Source: Myotis daubentonii
Taxonomy: Eukaryota; Chordata; Mammalia; Chiroptera; Vespertilionidae
Direction: 5' to 3'
Assembly (NCBI RefSeq): GCF_963259705.1
Contig: NC_081844.1
Coordinates: 21,251,715-21,315,714, forward strand
Length of the DNA stretch: 64,000 bases
Shown: piece after piece, positions 11,830 to 38,989 of the stretch
Numbering within the stretch: position 1 is the first letter of the stretch
Layout: the number at the start of each line of letters is the position of its first letter
The notes under the pieces: model-generated
What the model was told of the DNA's origin: nothing
Databases searched by the model: none
What the model saw: the letters and a program-made list of their open reading frames with translations, nothing else
Translations under genes and position numbers: made by a program

Positions 11830-14090
11830 GTTATAACTATATGTTAAAACAAAACATATGCATTTATTGCTAGAATGAAAACTTCAAGACAGGGGTGAGA
11901 GAAATCCAAGAAGAGCCAAATTAATGAAGAGACATACAATGTTCATGGACTGGAAGACTCAATACAGTTAAGATGTTAAGTCTCCTCAGACTGTTCTAGG
12001 TTTAAATAAGTTACAATCACAACCCTAGAAATAGATAAACTGATTATAAAATTTAAATGAAAATACAAAGGACTTAAAGTAACCAAAAAACTTAAAAAGA
12101 AAATAATGTGATTGAAGGATTCACATCACCCTTTCACAATGAGTCGGTGGTTTTTCTCTGAGCAGGATGCAAGTGTGGTTTCTTTCCTGGGTTCTTGTCC
12201 AGGTGGGTTTAAAGAATGAAGCCACAGACAAAAGGTGGCAGATGAAAAGGGTGGACAGTTATTGGAAACAAGTGCAGCTGTTTTTCCTAAGCCCCTTTTT
12301 CCTAAGGTTCATAAAGGCGGCAGTGCTCTGTTTCTTGGTGCTGCCTTCCCATTGGTAGAATATCAGCTTCAAAGCTCAAACCCCACGTGGTGCCCCCTCT
12401 TCCTCTCCCCCTTCAGTGGTAGAAGTCTCTGTCCTCTGTGAAAGTTTGTTTCCTCTCTCTCCTCATACCCTGTAGCTTGTCCCTGTCTCCTGTGAATGGA
12501 TGTCTTCCGTTCCCCCTTATCCTGTGGCACCTTCTGTTCTCTGTGAATATATGCCTTTTGGCAGCTCCAAGCCCCCAACCAACTATACCTTCCTCCCCCA
12601 TAGGACCCCTAATCCCTAAAACTTCCTAAACTTGCCCATTTTACCCCTAAAACTCCTTTCAACAATCTATAATAATAAAAGGGTAATATGCTAATTAGAA
12701 CGGACGTCCTTCTGGACATCCTTCCCTCGCCGGGGTTGCGAGGGAAGCCAGGGTCCCGGGTGCCTGCCAGAAGGTGGGGGATGGAAGGCCTACTCTTGCA
12801 CGAATATTGTGCATTGGGCCTCTAGTATACCATAAAACTACAGTAATCATGACAGTGTGGTATTGGTCAAAGATTAGACATATAAATCAATGAAACAGAA
12901 GAGTCCTGAAATAGACCCTCCCCAAATTGATCAATTGATTTTTTAAACATGCAAGGCAAATGAATACTCAAAGGATAGTCTTTTCAATATATGATACTAG
13001 AACAATATGTGAGAAAAGAGTCAATTCATAACTCATACTTATGCAAAATTTAACAGAATATGGGTCATAAAACTAAGTGATGTAAAATCTACAACTAAAA
13101 ACTTTAGGAGAAAAAGTAGGGAGAATAGTTGTGATTTTGGGTTGGACAAACCGTTCTTATATTCAATACCATACGCATAATCTATAAAAATAAAATATTG
13201 ATAAATTGTACCTTATGCATTTTTTTTAAATGTGCACTGTGAAAGAAATGTACTAGTAAGATAATGTAACGATCAGGCACAGACTAGGGGAAAAAGACTT
13301 GCAAATCACACATCTGACCAAAGACTTGTCTACCGAAAATATAAAGACCTCTCCAAATCCTATGATCAAAAGGCAAACAATGCAAGGAAAATTAATGGGC
13401 AAACATTTGAACAAGCCTTTCACTAAGGAAGACACATGGCTGGCGAACAGGGACATGACCAAACATTCAACATCCTTAACCCTTAGGAGATGCGAAGGAC
13501 AGTCACAGAGACTCATCACCAGACAGCGCGGGGGAAGCCGACAACACTGAGAGCCCGAGTGTGGAGCAGCTACAGCTGTCACACCTTGCGGATTGGAATT
13601 CAAACGGCACAGACACTGTGATGGCAGTTTGGCCGCTGCTTTTCATGGCAAACACACACATATAATATGACCAGCCCTCCCACTCTAAGGACAACAAATA
13701 CCTGTACACAAATATTCAGAGCAGTTTTGTTGCCGTTGTTGTTGTTGTTGTTTTCATGAAAGCCCTAAACTGAAAGTAATCCCCATGTCCTCCAACTGGT
13801 GGGGAAAGAGTGGCTCGTCCATGTGCTGGAATATCACTTAGCTATAAAAGAAAAGTATGGAGACTCGAAGCACAAATGAATCTCAAATGCATTGTTTTAA
13901 GTGAAAGAAAGACAGACTATAGGGATGCAGAGTAGATCAGTGGTAGCCAGGGCTTGGGGGTAACTATGGTAAGTGATGGTTGCACAATTCTAAGCACTTG
14001 TCAAAACTCCGATTATGCACCCAAGAGAGCAAATTTGACTTTTGGTAAATTTTGTAAATTACATACAATTTTAAGATGAGGCAGAGGGTA
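11830..14090 (+). mobile_element. L1 LINE ORF2 and 3' end, decayed and interrupted
   Basis: L1 ORF2-like sequence from about 11830 (GACATACAATGTTCATGGAC) to 12130, resuming at about 12830 and running to the 3' UTR (GGTTGCACAATTCTAAGC near 13980). Many stops and frameshifts, no intact protein. It is interrupted by unidentified, possibly LTR-derived, sequence at about 12150-12660 and by a Helitron. Confidence 0.65.
12666..12825 (+). mobile_element. Short Helitron (HeliBat-like)
   Basis: Starts TCTATAATAATAAAAGGG and ends GGGCCTCTAG after the palindrome GCACGAATATTGTGC, between host A (12665) and T (12826). It interrupts the L1 region. Confidence 0.87.
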
Positions 14091-14689
14091 ACCAAGCACA
14101 TACATTATTTGCGTAAACATACTATGAAACGATATACAAAAAGGACAGGTGTTACCTACAGAAGAAACCGGGCAAGCGAAGGACAGCTGGAGTACCGATA
14201 CTTTTCTCTGTGCATTTTTTTTTCATGAGTGAATGTATCCCCTGTCAATAATATTACATTTTAAAATACAGGCATCACCTGTCACTCTCATATGGTGAGC
14301 CTGGAGTGGTTCCTGATGTGATCTGATGTGCCTAAGGCTAAGACCATCCTTGAAAACCACATCCCTTGTAGGTTAAGATAGATCTCTGAAACCACGCTGA
14401 CCAAATCACTCACTGACTGAGTGGCCTTGAGCAAGGGAGTGAATCTCTTGGGTCCATAAGGCCGGGTGTGAGGATGAAACCAGTGTTCACCTGGGGGAGC
14501 TGATGAGTCACCTTCTCCCTTCTCAGTGCTCTACCTCTATGAATAGGACCAAAGCCTGCAGCGTCCGAGGAGTCGCCAGGACATACATGTTCTATGAAAG
14601 GTTTGTAACCAATATCTTACATGAATACATGTGTATCTGTTGCTATAAAAATGTTATTTCATTGAGAGTACCTCTGTATAATTGAGAGG

Positions 14690-15640
14690 GCTCTCTTCCA
14701 TTATCTATGTGCATGAAGAGAATTCTTGGAATGTGAGTCGAACTATTTTTATTAATTTTTTAATTTTTTTCCCCCATCACCATTTATCCCTTCTATGCCC
14801 TCTTCCACCTCCACCCACCCCCTCCCCCTGCAATCATCACACTGTTGTCCATGTCTATGAGTTCTCTCTTTTTTCTTTTCTGCTCAATCCCTCCATCCAC
14901 CCCCAACACCCTTCCCCCAATAGAGCTGTCTGCCTGTCTCTATGAGTCTTTCTCTATTCTGCTTGGTAATTCAGTTTGTTCACTAAATTTCACACATGAG
15001 TGAAATCTCTGACTGGCTTATTTCACTTAGCATAATGTTCTCCAGGTCCATCCCTGCTATCACAAAGGGTAAATGTTTCTTGCTTTTTACAGCAGAGTGG
15101 TGTTCCATTGGGTAAATGTACCACAGCTGTCTTACCCACTCATCTACTGATGGGCACTTCAGCTGCTTCCTAATCTTGGCTATTGTAAATAACGCTGCAA
15201 TGGACATAGGGGTGCATATATTCTTTTGAATTCATGTTTCAGATTTCTTCAGATAAATTCCCAGCAGTGGAATGGCTGGATCATAAGGCAGTTCCATTTT
15301 TAATTTTTTTTTAATTATTCTTTTTTTAAAATATATTTTATTGATTTTTTTACAGAGAGGAAGGGAGAGAGATAGAGAGCTAGAAACATCGATGAGAGAG
15401 AAACATCAATCAGCTGCCTCCTGCACATCCCCTACTGGGGATATGCCCGCAACCCAGGTACATGCCCTTGACCGGAATCGAACCTGGGACCTTTCAGTCC
15501 GCAGGCCGACGCTCTATCCACTGAGCCAAACCGGTTTTGGCCATTTTTAATTTTTTGATGTAACTCCATACTGCTTTCCACAGGGACTGCACCAACCTGC
15601 ATTTCCACCAACAAACTTTTAAATTATTTCCTAACATAAT
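14690..15640 (-). mobile_element. L1 LINE 3' fragment, split by a VES SINE
   Basis: Reverse-oriented L1: GCTGCAATGGACATAGGGGTGC, GTGGAATGGCTGGATCATA and TCCATACTGCTTTCCACAG lie in the usual order. The VES at 15310-15540 interrupts it. Confidence 0.75.
15310..15540 (-). mobile_element. VES SINE
   Basis: Complete reverse-oriented copy with target duplications CCATTTTTAATTTTTT at 15293-15308 and 15541-15556. Young, with an intact B-box GGAATCGAACC (reverse strand). Confidence 0.92.
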
Positions 15641-16155
15641 GCCATTTTTTGAAAGAAATAAAAAAGAATGGCTTGAATACTTAGCACTTAAGAATTTATG
15701 TTATGTCATGGAAAGATGATTTAATGTTGTAGAAAGATGTTCACAACAGACTAACAAAAATGTATGATACAATAGCTTTTTGGTTTAAGATAAAATACAC
15801 ATACCATAAACTTTACCATCTTAACCATTATAAAGTATACAATTTTGTGCATTTAGTACATTCACCATATAGTGCAACTACCACCGCTATGTAGTTCTAA
15901 GTGTTTTCATCCCCGAAAAGGAAACCGCGTCCCCATTAGCACTTACTTCTCATTGCCCCACCCGGCCCCTGACAACCAGCAATGCACTTTCTTTCCCACT
16001 GACTCACCCGCATTCTTTGTTGTGAATGTACCACATTTCATTTAGCCATTCATATGTTGATAGATCCTTGGATTGTTTCCCAAAAAGCCAACTTTTGGCC
16101 AATGTGAATGGTGCCACTATGAACATCCCTGTGCAAGCTTTTGTCTCAACACCCA

Positions 16156-16422
16156 ATTTCTCTTTCTTTCTCTCTCTCTCTCTCTCTCTCTTTTACAATG
16201 AGGTATGTTTCTATTGATTTTTTAGAAAAAGAGGAAGAGAGAGAGAGAGAGAGAGGCATCAATGTGAGAGAGAAATATCAATGGAGAAATATCAATGGGT
16301 TGCCTCCCATTGGCTCCCCGACAGAGGATCAAACCCAAAACTTAGGTATGTGTCCTGACCAGGAATTGAAACCACACCTTTTAGTGTCCGCTCCAACCAA
16401 CTGAGCCACCTGGCCAGGGTTT
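16156..16422 (-). mobile_element. VES-like SINE, older subfamily, with (CT)n tail
   Basis: Reverse-oriented, ending CTGAGCCACCTGGCCAGGGT. AACACCCA flanks at 16148-16155 and 16423-16430. Confidence 0.8.
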
Positions 16423-16564
16423 AACACCCATTTTCAATTCTTTTGGGTATAAACCTGGGCATGGGATTGGTGGATCATATGGTAATTTCAGGTTAAATTT
16501 ATTGAGGAATCATCAAATTGTTTTCCATAGTGGCTGCATACATTCCCACTGGCGATGTATAAGG

Positions 16565-16776
16565 CAGCGGTTCTCAACCTGTGGGTCGCGACCCCTTTGG
16601 CGGTCGAACGACCCTTTCACAGGGGTCGCCTAAGACCATCCTGCATATCAGATATTTACATTATGATTCATAACGGTAGCAACATTACAGTTATGAAGTA
16701 GCAACGAAAATAATTGTATGGTTGGGTCACCACATGAGGAGCTGTATTTAAAGGGCCAGAAGGTTGAGAACCACTG
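16565..16776. mobile_element. SPIN-type hAT MITE
   Basis: Ends CAGCGGTTCTCAACC and GGTTGAGAACCACTG with GGGTCGCGACCCC inside. Flanks GTATAAGG and GATAAGGG suggest a decayed 8-bp duplication. Confidence 0.9.
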
Positions 16777-16955
16777 GATAAGGGTTTCAGTTACTCCCCA
16801 TCCTCACTAACACTTGTTATTTTCCCTTTTTTAGATTCATTCCGCCCTAGTGAGTGTGAAGTGGAATTGCATTGTGGTTTTGATTTGCATTTTCTTGTGA
16901 CTAGTCATGTTGAGCATCTCTTTGAGCTCTTGTTAGCCGATGAAATGGAATTTTT

Positions 16956-17878
16956 AAACCAAAGATTACATGTAAATGTAATACATCTAGATGTAAATTA
17001 AGGGTTTACTTATATAAGGGTTAAACATGTAAAGACGTAATAAGTACATGTCAGATAATATTAACAGTGATTATTTCGCCACTTTTGGATTAGCGCTATG
17101 AATATCATTTTTATTTCTTACTTTTTCTATTTGTATTTTCTTCCATGAAAATGTATCATTATAGGAATAAGAAAAATCATTTTAATTAAGCACTCTAAAG
17201 GCAAAGGAAAAATGTGATTTTTCAGCTTCGATTATATTAAATATTTGGTCATTCCATGCTGCAGTGTTGTTTGTTGGGTTTTTTGTTTGTTTGTTTCAGT
17301 CAGTAAGCCTTCCGTCCCCCAATCTGTGGGCCCGGAAGCTCTGGCACTTGTACCCTGGACCTCCCCCTTTCTCGCCCCCACCCCCACCAGAGAGGACCAA
17401 GTCTGGGGCGGCCGCTGTCCCGGGTGCTGGAGGAGCGCTCGATCCGCCTCCCTTCCATCTTCCTCTCACTATTGCAGACCCATGAGACCTCCATTTCCCA
17501 GAACATCTAGGCAAAAATAAAGTCCAGCTCATGCCTCTCTGGGGGAAAAAAGAAAAGTGCTTTTTCCAGTTCCTAGCTTCAGACCAGCTTCACATCAAAG
17601 ACTCTTGCAATTTCTCAGACATAACCACAGATATTTTAAATTTACTGAATCTTCTAATGATAGTTTTCTTTACCAGTAGTTGCCACATTTCCAAAGACTT
17701 AAATTTCACTGTTATGACTTTAAAATAATTCACATTTTGGAATGTGATGCAAAAAGAGAGAGAAGAGAGGAAGTCAGTCCTCACGGAAGGACCGAAACTT
17801 ACCAGATAATGACTCCATCGTGTTATTGTGCTTAGTTATTCATCTCCACAACAGGGCGATCAACTGGCTATTGTTATA
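16956..17878. other. No gene recognised; one retrocopy-like tail
   Basis: Mostly A/T-rich anonymous DNA. At about 17330-17560 a GC-richer block ends with AATAAA followed by an A-rich stretch, as in a 3' UTR retrocopy, but I recognised no parent gene. Confidence 0.3.
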
Positions 17879-18308
17879 CTAGATGCCCAGTGCACAGATT
17901 CGTTCACATTGAAAGGAAATGGCGGGGCGGACTGGGCGAGACGGGCTGGACATGCCCTGGAGCCAACCTCCTGCTGTCCCCCCCCAGGCTGGTCTCATCT
18001 GGGGCAAAGCCTGAGCTCAAAGAGCATCTGCGGAGTGAGCAGGGTCCCTCCGGCAGGTGGGGTCCCTCAGCCTGGCCAGCGGGGATCAGGCCGAAACTGG
18101 CTCCAACATCCCCCGAGGGGTCCTGGATTGTAAGAGGGCAGTTCTCGGGTGATGCACCCCGGAATCGGGCTCCCTCCTCTCTGGTTCTCGGTGTGTCACT
18201 TGAGAACCACAGTTGCCATGTCACCGCAGCTCGGCAGCTCCTGCGTTGAGCATCTGCCCTCTGGTGGTCAGTGCGTGTCATAGCTACCTGTCAGACGGTC
18301 ACTTAAGC
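17879..18308 (-). mobile_element. Helitron fragment, reverse orientation
   Basis: Begins CTAGATGCCCAGTGCAC (the reversed Helitron 3' end) and includes the CCCTCTGGTGGTCAGTGCG block shared with the copies at 20881 and 23902. Its 5' end is lost in an AT repeat beside the next Helitron. Confidence 0.75.
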
Positions 18309-18326
18309 ATATATATATATATATTT

Positions 18327-18994
18327 TTAGAGGCCCAGTGCACGAAATTCGTGCACTGGGGGGGGGGGGAGGGTGTCCCTCAGCCCAGCCTGCACCCTCT
18401 CCAATCTGAGATCCCTCTCACAATTTGTGACTGCTGGCTCCCAACTGCTCTCCTGCCTGCCTGCCTGATTGCCCCCTAACCACTCCCCTGCCAGCCTGAT
18501 CGACACCCCTGCTGGCCCATTCACCCCCAACTGCCCTCCCCTACTGGCCCAATTGCCCCGACTGCCTCCCCTGCCAACCCAATTGCCCCCAACAGCCCTC
18601 CCCTGCTGACCTGGTCCCCCCCAACTGCCCTCTCCTGCCAGCCTTATTACCCCTAACTACCCTCCCCTGCAGGCCTGGTCACCCCTAACTGCCCTCCCCT
18701 GCCAATCCTGGTCACCCCTAGCTGCCCTCCCCTGCAGGCCTGGTTGCTCCCAACTGCCCTCCCCTGCCGGCCTGGTCTCCCCTAACTGCCCTCCCCTGCC
18801 GGCCTGGTCTCCCCTAACTGCCCTCCCCTGCCAATCCTGGTCACCCCTAGCTGCCCTCCCCTGCAGGCCTGGTCACCCCTAACTGCCCTCCCCTGCTGGC
18901 CATCTTGTGGTGGCCATCTTTGACCGCATGGGGGTAGCCATCTTGTGTGAGGGAGCGATGGTCAATTTGCATATTACCTCTTTATTCTATAGGA
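18327..18994 (-). mobile_element. Helitron with internal minisatellite
   Basis: Reverse-oriented: 3' terminus TAGAGGCCCAGTGCACGAAA with the palindrome GCACGAAATTCGTGC, 5' terminus ...TTTATTCTATAGGA at 18994 followed by host T. Most of the interior is the tandem repeat listed separately. Confidence 0.88.
18441..18900. repeat. ~32-bp minisatellite inside a Helitron (about 14 units)
   Basis: The unit is approximately CTGCCCTCCCCTGCCGGCCT plus GGTCTCCCCTAA, repeated with drift; the most regular units lie at about 18740-18900. C-rich on the plus strand. Confidence 0.9.
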
Positions 18995-19505
18995 TAGTAA
19001 AAGAACTGAGGCTTAGAGAGAGAAATGATGTTCCCCAAGCCAAACAGCTAGTAAATAGCAGACTGGGGTTGTGACCTTGGGAGCACAACACCAGGGCGTG
19101 GTGGATCCAGGGTCATCGGACCCTGACTGTTCCAGCTGCCTGCTCCACCTTCGTTAAAGAGTGGTCCTGTCCTCATGGCCCAGGATGGAGCTCCAGCACC
19201 CCATCAAGGCTCCAAGCAGCAGGAGGAGGAGGGGGAAGGACTGGGCAGAGACAGTGTTCCAGATTTCTCTTAAGGAAGGCTTCCAGAATGACCATATAAG
19301 CTTTGGTTTCTCCATATGGGACAGGACACGGCCATTGAACCAATCCAGCTTCAAGAAAAGCTTTCAACGATAACCTGTACTTCAGCCTGCCATCCACCTG
19401 GCTAAAAACTAGGGATTCCAAGAGGGTAGAAGTGGATACCAGGAGACACAATTAGCCCTCTCAGACACTGTCCATCCTGTTGACTATCAAAACATCCAAT
19501 GTGTC

Positions 19506-19721
19506 ACCCTGGCCGGTTTGGCTCAGTGGATGGAGCATGGCCTGCAGACTGAGGGGTCCCAGGTTCGATTCCAGTCAAGGGCATGTACCTTGGTTGTGGG
19601 CACACCCCCAGTGGTGAGTGTGCAGGAGGCAGCTGATCAATGTTTCTCTCTCATCAATGTTTCTGGCTCTCTATCCCTCTCCCTTCATCTCTGTAAAAAA
19701 TCAATAAAATATATATTTTTT
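19506..19721 (+). mobile_element. VES SINE
   Basis: Full-length copy inserted next to an older one. Flanking duplications resemble AAAACATCCAATGTG at 19488-19502 and 19722-19735. Confidence 0.9.
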
Positions 19722-19735
19722 AAAAATCCAATGTG

Positions 19736-19975
19736 GCCCTAGCCAGTTTTTCTCAGTGGTTAGAGCTTTGGGCGCAGATTGAAGGGTTTGATTCTGGTCA
19801 AGGGCACAGACCTGGACTGTGGGCTTGATCCCAGCCCTGGTCAAGGCGTCTGCAGGAGGCAACCAACCAATGTGTTTCTTTCATATCGATGTTTCTCTCT
19901 GTGTGTCCCTTCTCCTTCCTCCATCCTCTCTAAAAACCAGTGGAAAAAATATCCTCAGGTGAGATTAACAACAAC
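19736..19975 (+). mobile_element. VES-like SINE, older subfamily
   Basis: Diverged head CCCTAGCCAGTTTTTCTCAG and the ATATCCTCAGGTGAGATTAA tail that marks the older type, also seen at 5627 and 48966. Confidence 0.82.
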
Positions 19976-20283
19976 AAAAACATCCATTGTGTGTCATTCT
20001 TCCTATACAAGGAACACGCAACATTCCCAAGGGAGTCAACCCCATCCACCTGCTCCCTCCATTTGTCTCAAAGTCCAGCATCTTGGGGTGACATGCAGTC
20101 CTCTCCCTTAAATCCTGATGTGGGCTTTCGTGGTCTGCAACTCTATGCACCTAAAGACAGTTATCACCCTGAAGTAATAACTGGATCATGACTATTTAAA
20201 ATCCCAATGGAGACTTTCTGTTTCTATTCATGGCAAGCTAGGTTATTTGGATCAAACTTCCAGCTTTTTAAAAAACAACTCCT

Positions 20284-20514
20284 GCCGAAACTGGTTTGGC
20301 TCAGTGGACAGAGCGTCAGCCTGCGGACTGAAAGGTCCCAGGTTCGATTCCGGTCAGGGGCATGTACCTGGGTTGCGGGCACATCCCCAGTGGGAGATGT
20401 GCAGGAGGCAGCTGATCGATGTGTCTCTCTCATCGGTGTTTCTGACTCTCTATCTCTCTCCCTTCCTCTCTGTAAAAAATCAATAAAATATTTTTAAAAA
20501 ATAAAAATAAAAAA
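20284..20514 (+). mobile_element. VES SINE
   Basis: Full-length copy with AAAAACAACTCCT duplications on both sides and an intact B-box GGTTCGATTCC. Confidence 0.92.
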
Positions 20515-20880
20515 ATAAAAAACAACTCCTAATGCTGGGTACTTTTTCAATTTCTTAAATGAGTAAATGACATGAAAACATGGTAAAGAGGTATAAAGAC
20601 ACTGCTAAATGAAAATAGAAACCTAGAGATAACATGAACAGCAATTATACTTTTGTTCTGGAAGCATTTCCCAAGTCAGGGAAATGTGAAATTCTGTTTT
20701 GATTATCTGGTGGGGGAAGAAAATCAAAGTCCAGGATTCCATAAGGAGGGGAAATTGTAAGAAGACTCTCCTCACATAGTGGAGGCCTCAAAAAGCTACA
20801 CCTCTTAGGGTGAGAGCAGACAGGAATGAAAGAACCAGCAAGGGCCTTAGTAACCGTGGGCAGAGAAGTGTTGAACTTCA

Positions 20881-21294
20881 TCCTATATAATAAAAACCTA
20901 ATATGCTAAGTGTCCGGCCATCTGTTCAACCAATCAAAGCGTAATATGCTAGTGATATGCTAAGGGTGCTCAACCGCTCACTATGACATGCACTGACCAA
21001 CAGGGGGCAGACGCTATGACCGGTAGGTTAGCTTGCTGCCGGGGTCCCGCTGATAGGGACTGAGCAAGACAGGCCAGACTCGCCCTGGAGCTCTCCAGAG
21101 GTCCCTCCCTGGATGGCCAACCTCCCTCATCTCTCCCCAACCCGATCTTGCACCAGTGGGGTCCCTCGGCCTGGCCTTCGCCCTCTCACAATCTGGGACC
21201 CCTCGAGAGATGTCTGAGAGCCAGTTTTGGCCCAATCTCGCAGGCCAGGCTGAGGGACCCCACTGGTGCACAAATTCATGCACTGGGCCTCTCA
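20881..21294 (+). mobile_element. Non-autonomous Helitron
   Basis: Starts TCCTATATAATAAAAACC after host A (20880). The 3' end is GGGCCTCTCA, where CTAG has changed to CTCA, before host T. It shares the ACTGACCAACAGGGGGCAGA block with the copy at 23902. Confidence 0.87.
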
Positions 21295-21689
21295 TTTCAC
21301 TTAATCCTCAACCAGCAGAGCTCCCAGGACTCTTCTCACAGAAAGCTGCCTTCTCCAAATTCTACAAATATTATTTCAAATATGATAGCCTTTATCCAGG
21401 AAAAGATAACTAGACACACAAGAACCCTGACCCTATGCATGAAAGTCAGCAGAAACAACGGACAATATAACAGATACAGTCATTGCAATGATCAGGCACA
21501 AACTATAAGGCAATCGGGCTTGTCATGTTTAAGTAAACATTGTAACAGGGCAACCATAGGAACATTGCGAAGGATTCTGAGATGAGAAAAGACTGGGTAT
21601 GTTAGGAGATCGGAACTGAGGTCAGGGTGGCCAGTGTGTGTAGCGTCACGTTGGGTTCTCCTGTGTGACTCAGGGCCTCAAATGTGCCC

Positions 21690-21800
21690 CTTAGATCCGT
21701 CCTTCAACCTGGTTCCTTCCTGCTCAAACACCTCCCATGGCTCCCCACTACCCAGGCGATAAAGTCCGTGCTTGGGCTGAGGGAGAGCCCGCGATCAGTG
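21690..21800 (+). repeat. L2 LINE 3' fragment
   Basis: CAAACACCTCCCATGGCTCC...GATAAAGTCCGTGCTTGG is a typical L2 tail. It lies just 3' of the complete CYP4F gene, on the opposite strand. Confidence 0.55.
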
Positions 21801-21959
21801 TGGGCCCTGCGGTGGGCTGGAGACACCGGACCCCTCCACCCAGCCTCACCCGCTCCCGGGTGCCCGCAGGCCCAAGCGCCCGCTGCAGACTCAGTGAGGC
21901 TGGAGCAGAGGTGACAGCACAGTTTTTTCCTGGGAACCTGCAAGGGGAGGTGTGCAGGG

Positions 21960-37145
<15,186 letters not shown>

Positions 37146-37289
37146 CCTGCAGGGCAGCAGAGGGTGAGCTCCTGGGGCCTAGGACGGGGCGGTAAGGGGG
37201 AGCTCAGAGGCAGAGACCAGCTTACAGAGGAAGAGGGCCATGGGCAGGTTACAGGGCATGGGGGCTCTGGAGGGAAGGGAGGCCCAGGG

Positions 37290-37410
37290 AAATTCAGAGG
37301 GAGCGGGAGAGGGAGAGAGAGGCAGAAAGAGAGAGAGACAGAGAGGGAGAGAGACAAGGAGGGCAGGAGGCATAGAGAAGGGGAAGGGAGAAAGAGAAAG
37401 AGGAATGAAG
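37290..37410. repeat. Purine-rich (GAGA) low-complexity tract
   Basis: Dense AGAGAG/GGGAGA runs in the 5' flank of the complete CYP4F gene. Copy A has a much shorter tract at about 2080-2110. Confidence 0.8.
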
Positions 37411-38458
37411 AAACGCCCAACAAGAATCAGCCTGCAGAAAGTTGCCAGGGGCGGCTCCAATTACAAGGAAACCACCGTCCTGGGCCAGCTTGCTCCCCGG
37501 AGCGCCCCTCCCTGCCCCAGGCCAAGGGCCCTCAGGCCTGTCAGCCTAGCCTCGTACCTTCCGCCTGGAGCACTTAGTCCTACGAGATCTCCTCGCCCTC
37601 CTCCTGGGAGGACAAAGTCCCTGGCCGACCTCTGAACTCCGGGAGGCTGGGCTTGGCGGAGTCAGCCAATGCCTGTGTGCCTAGCTGTTTCCTCCCTGAT
37701 GGCAGTCACCCAAAGCTTAAAGCCAGAGCCAGCCGGGTCCAGAGAGAAACCAGCTCAATGTCACAGAGTGTGAGCGCTGGGACCTCAGGACTCGGCCCCT
37801 CCAGTGGGGTCAGGGCACAGGTTCGGGTGTAGACAAAGGTCACTCTCGGCCCCCCAAGTTTACTTCCTCTTCTACCTTTCCAAGCCTAGGGTTCAGCAGG
37901 TAGAACTTGAACTTGATTGTTTAGTTGCCAGGTGAGTCTTGGCCTAAACATCTCCCTGGCTCCTCCAGGGCACGCAGTCCTACCTCCAAGCAGCCCAGGG
38001 CCTGAGCTGACACCTGCCTGCTGGGAAGAGGAACAAAGAACCCAGCCTGGCTGGGGCCTCGCCCATCAGATTCAGGGGTGGATCAGGGGCGGAAGGGCCC
38101 TTTGGAAAGAGGGTGCCTGGAGGTGAGGGGGGTAGGTCTGTGGGGCCGTGAGAAGAGGGTCCAGACAGGAGAGGGCAGAGCTGGGAGACCCTCGGTGACT
38201 ACTGTCTCGCTCTCGCTCTGGCTCTCGCTCAGACTGCAAGCTGTGCTGGCCCCTTTGGGGCTTAGCCTTCCCATGGGGTGAGAGCCGGAGAGGGGTCACA
38301 GCTTGTCCAGCTCCTTCCCAAATTTCCCCGTGAAGGGGTCTCAGCCCCTAGGAGGTGTCCCCATGGTCAGGCTCCAAAATGAGGGTGAATTTGAAGGATG
38401 CAGCTGAGTGAAAAGATTGGGACAGACTTTCCTCCTGCAACTGATAGAATGTTGGGGG

Positions 38459-38460
<2 letters not shown>

Positions 38461-38508
<48 letters not shown>
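38461..38508. repeat. (CA)n microsatellite
   Basis: About 24 CA units, followed at 38590-38632 by C-rich and (TCC)n tracts. Intergenic. Confidence 0.95.
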
Positions 38509-38511
<3 letters not shown>

Positions 38512-38989
38512 CATTCCTTCCAGTCCTACATGATCCAGCTCCAGATGCCTGTTCTGGAGCCCGCAGCAGGTGAGACACACTGCCCTAGATTCCCCCCCGC
38601 CCCCCCCCCCTCCTCCTCCTCCTCCTCCTCCGCTGGGTGGGTCCCTGCTGACAGGCCCATCTGGAGAAGAGTGAAGGGCAGGGCCAGGGTGGATGAGAGG
38701 CAGCAGGGCTGGCCTGACAGGTCTGGGGAACAGCAGGAGAAGAAAAAGAAACACAGGTCTAGAGAGGTGTGGTAATGTGTACCAGCCACACAACAAAGCC
38801 ATTCAGTTTGACAGCTTGGGAGAAAGAGAATCCTGGCACGTAGTAGGTTTCATTAACTCTGTAGGGAAGAATAGGACGTAGCAGCCATGAGCTCTAAGAA
38901 CTCAGAAGGCGGTCCTCAGCCCCGCAGCCTGGATATCACCTGCAGCATCTTGGAAATGCAGAATCTCAGACCCACCAAGGTGCTGACTG

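Larger units (their letters stand above)
15780..16955 (-). mobile_element. L1 LINE 3' fragment, split by a SINE and a SPIN
   Basis: Reverse-oriented L1-like text including TTTAGCCATTCATATGTTGA, TGGTGGATCATATGGTAATT and TTGTTTTCCATAGTGGCTGC. Interrupted at 16156-16422 and 16565-16776. Confidence 0.7.

Noticed and set aside
11830..14090. Possible active L1
   Set aside because: Many stops and frameshifts and other insertions inside; no intact ORF2.
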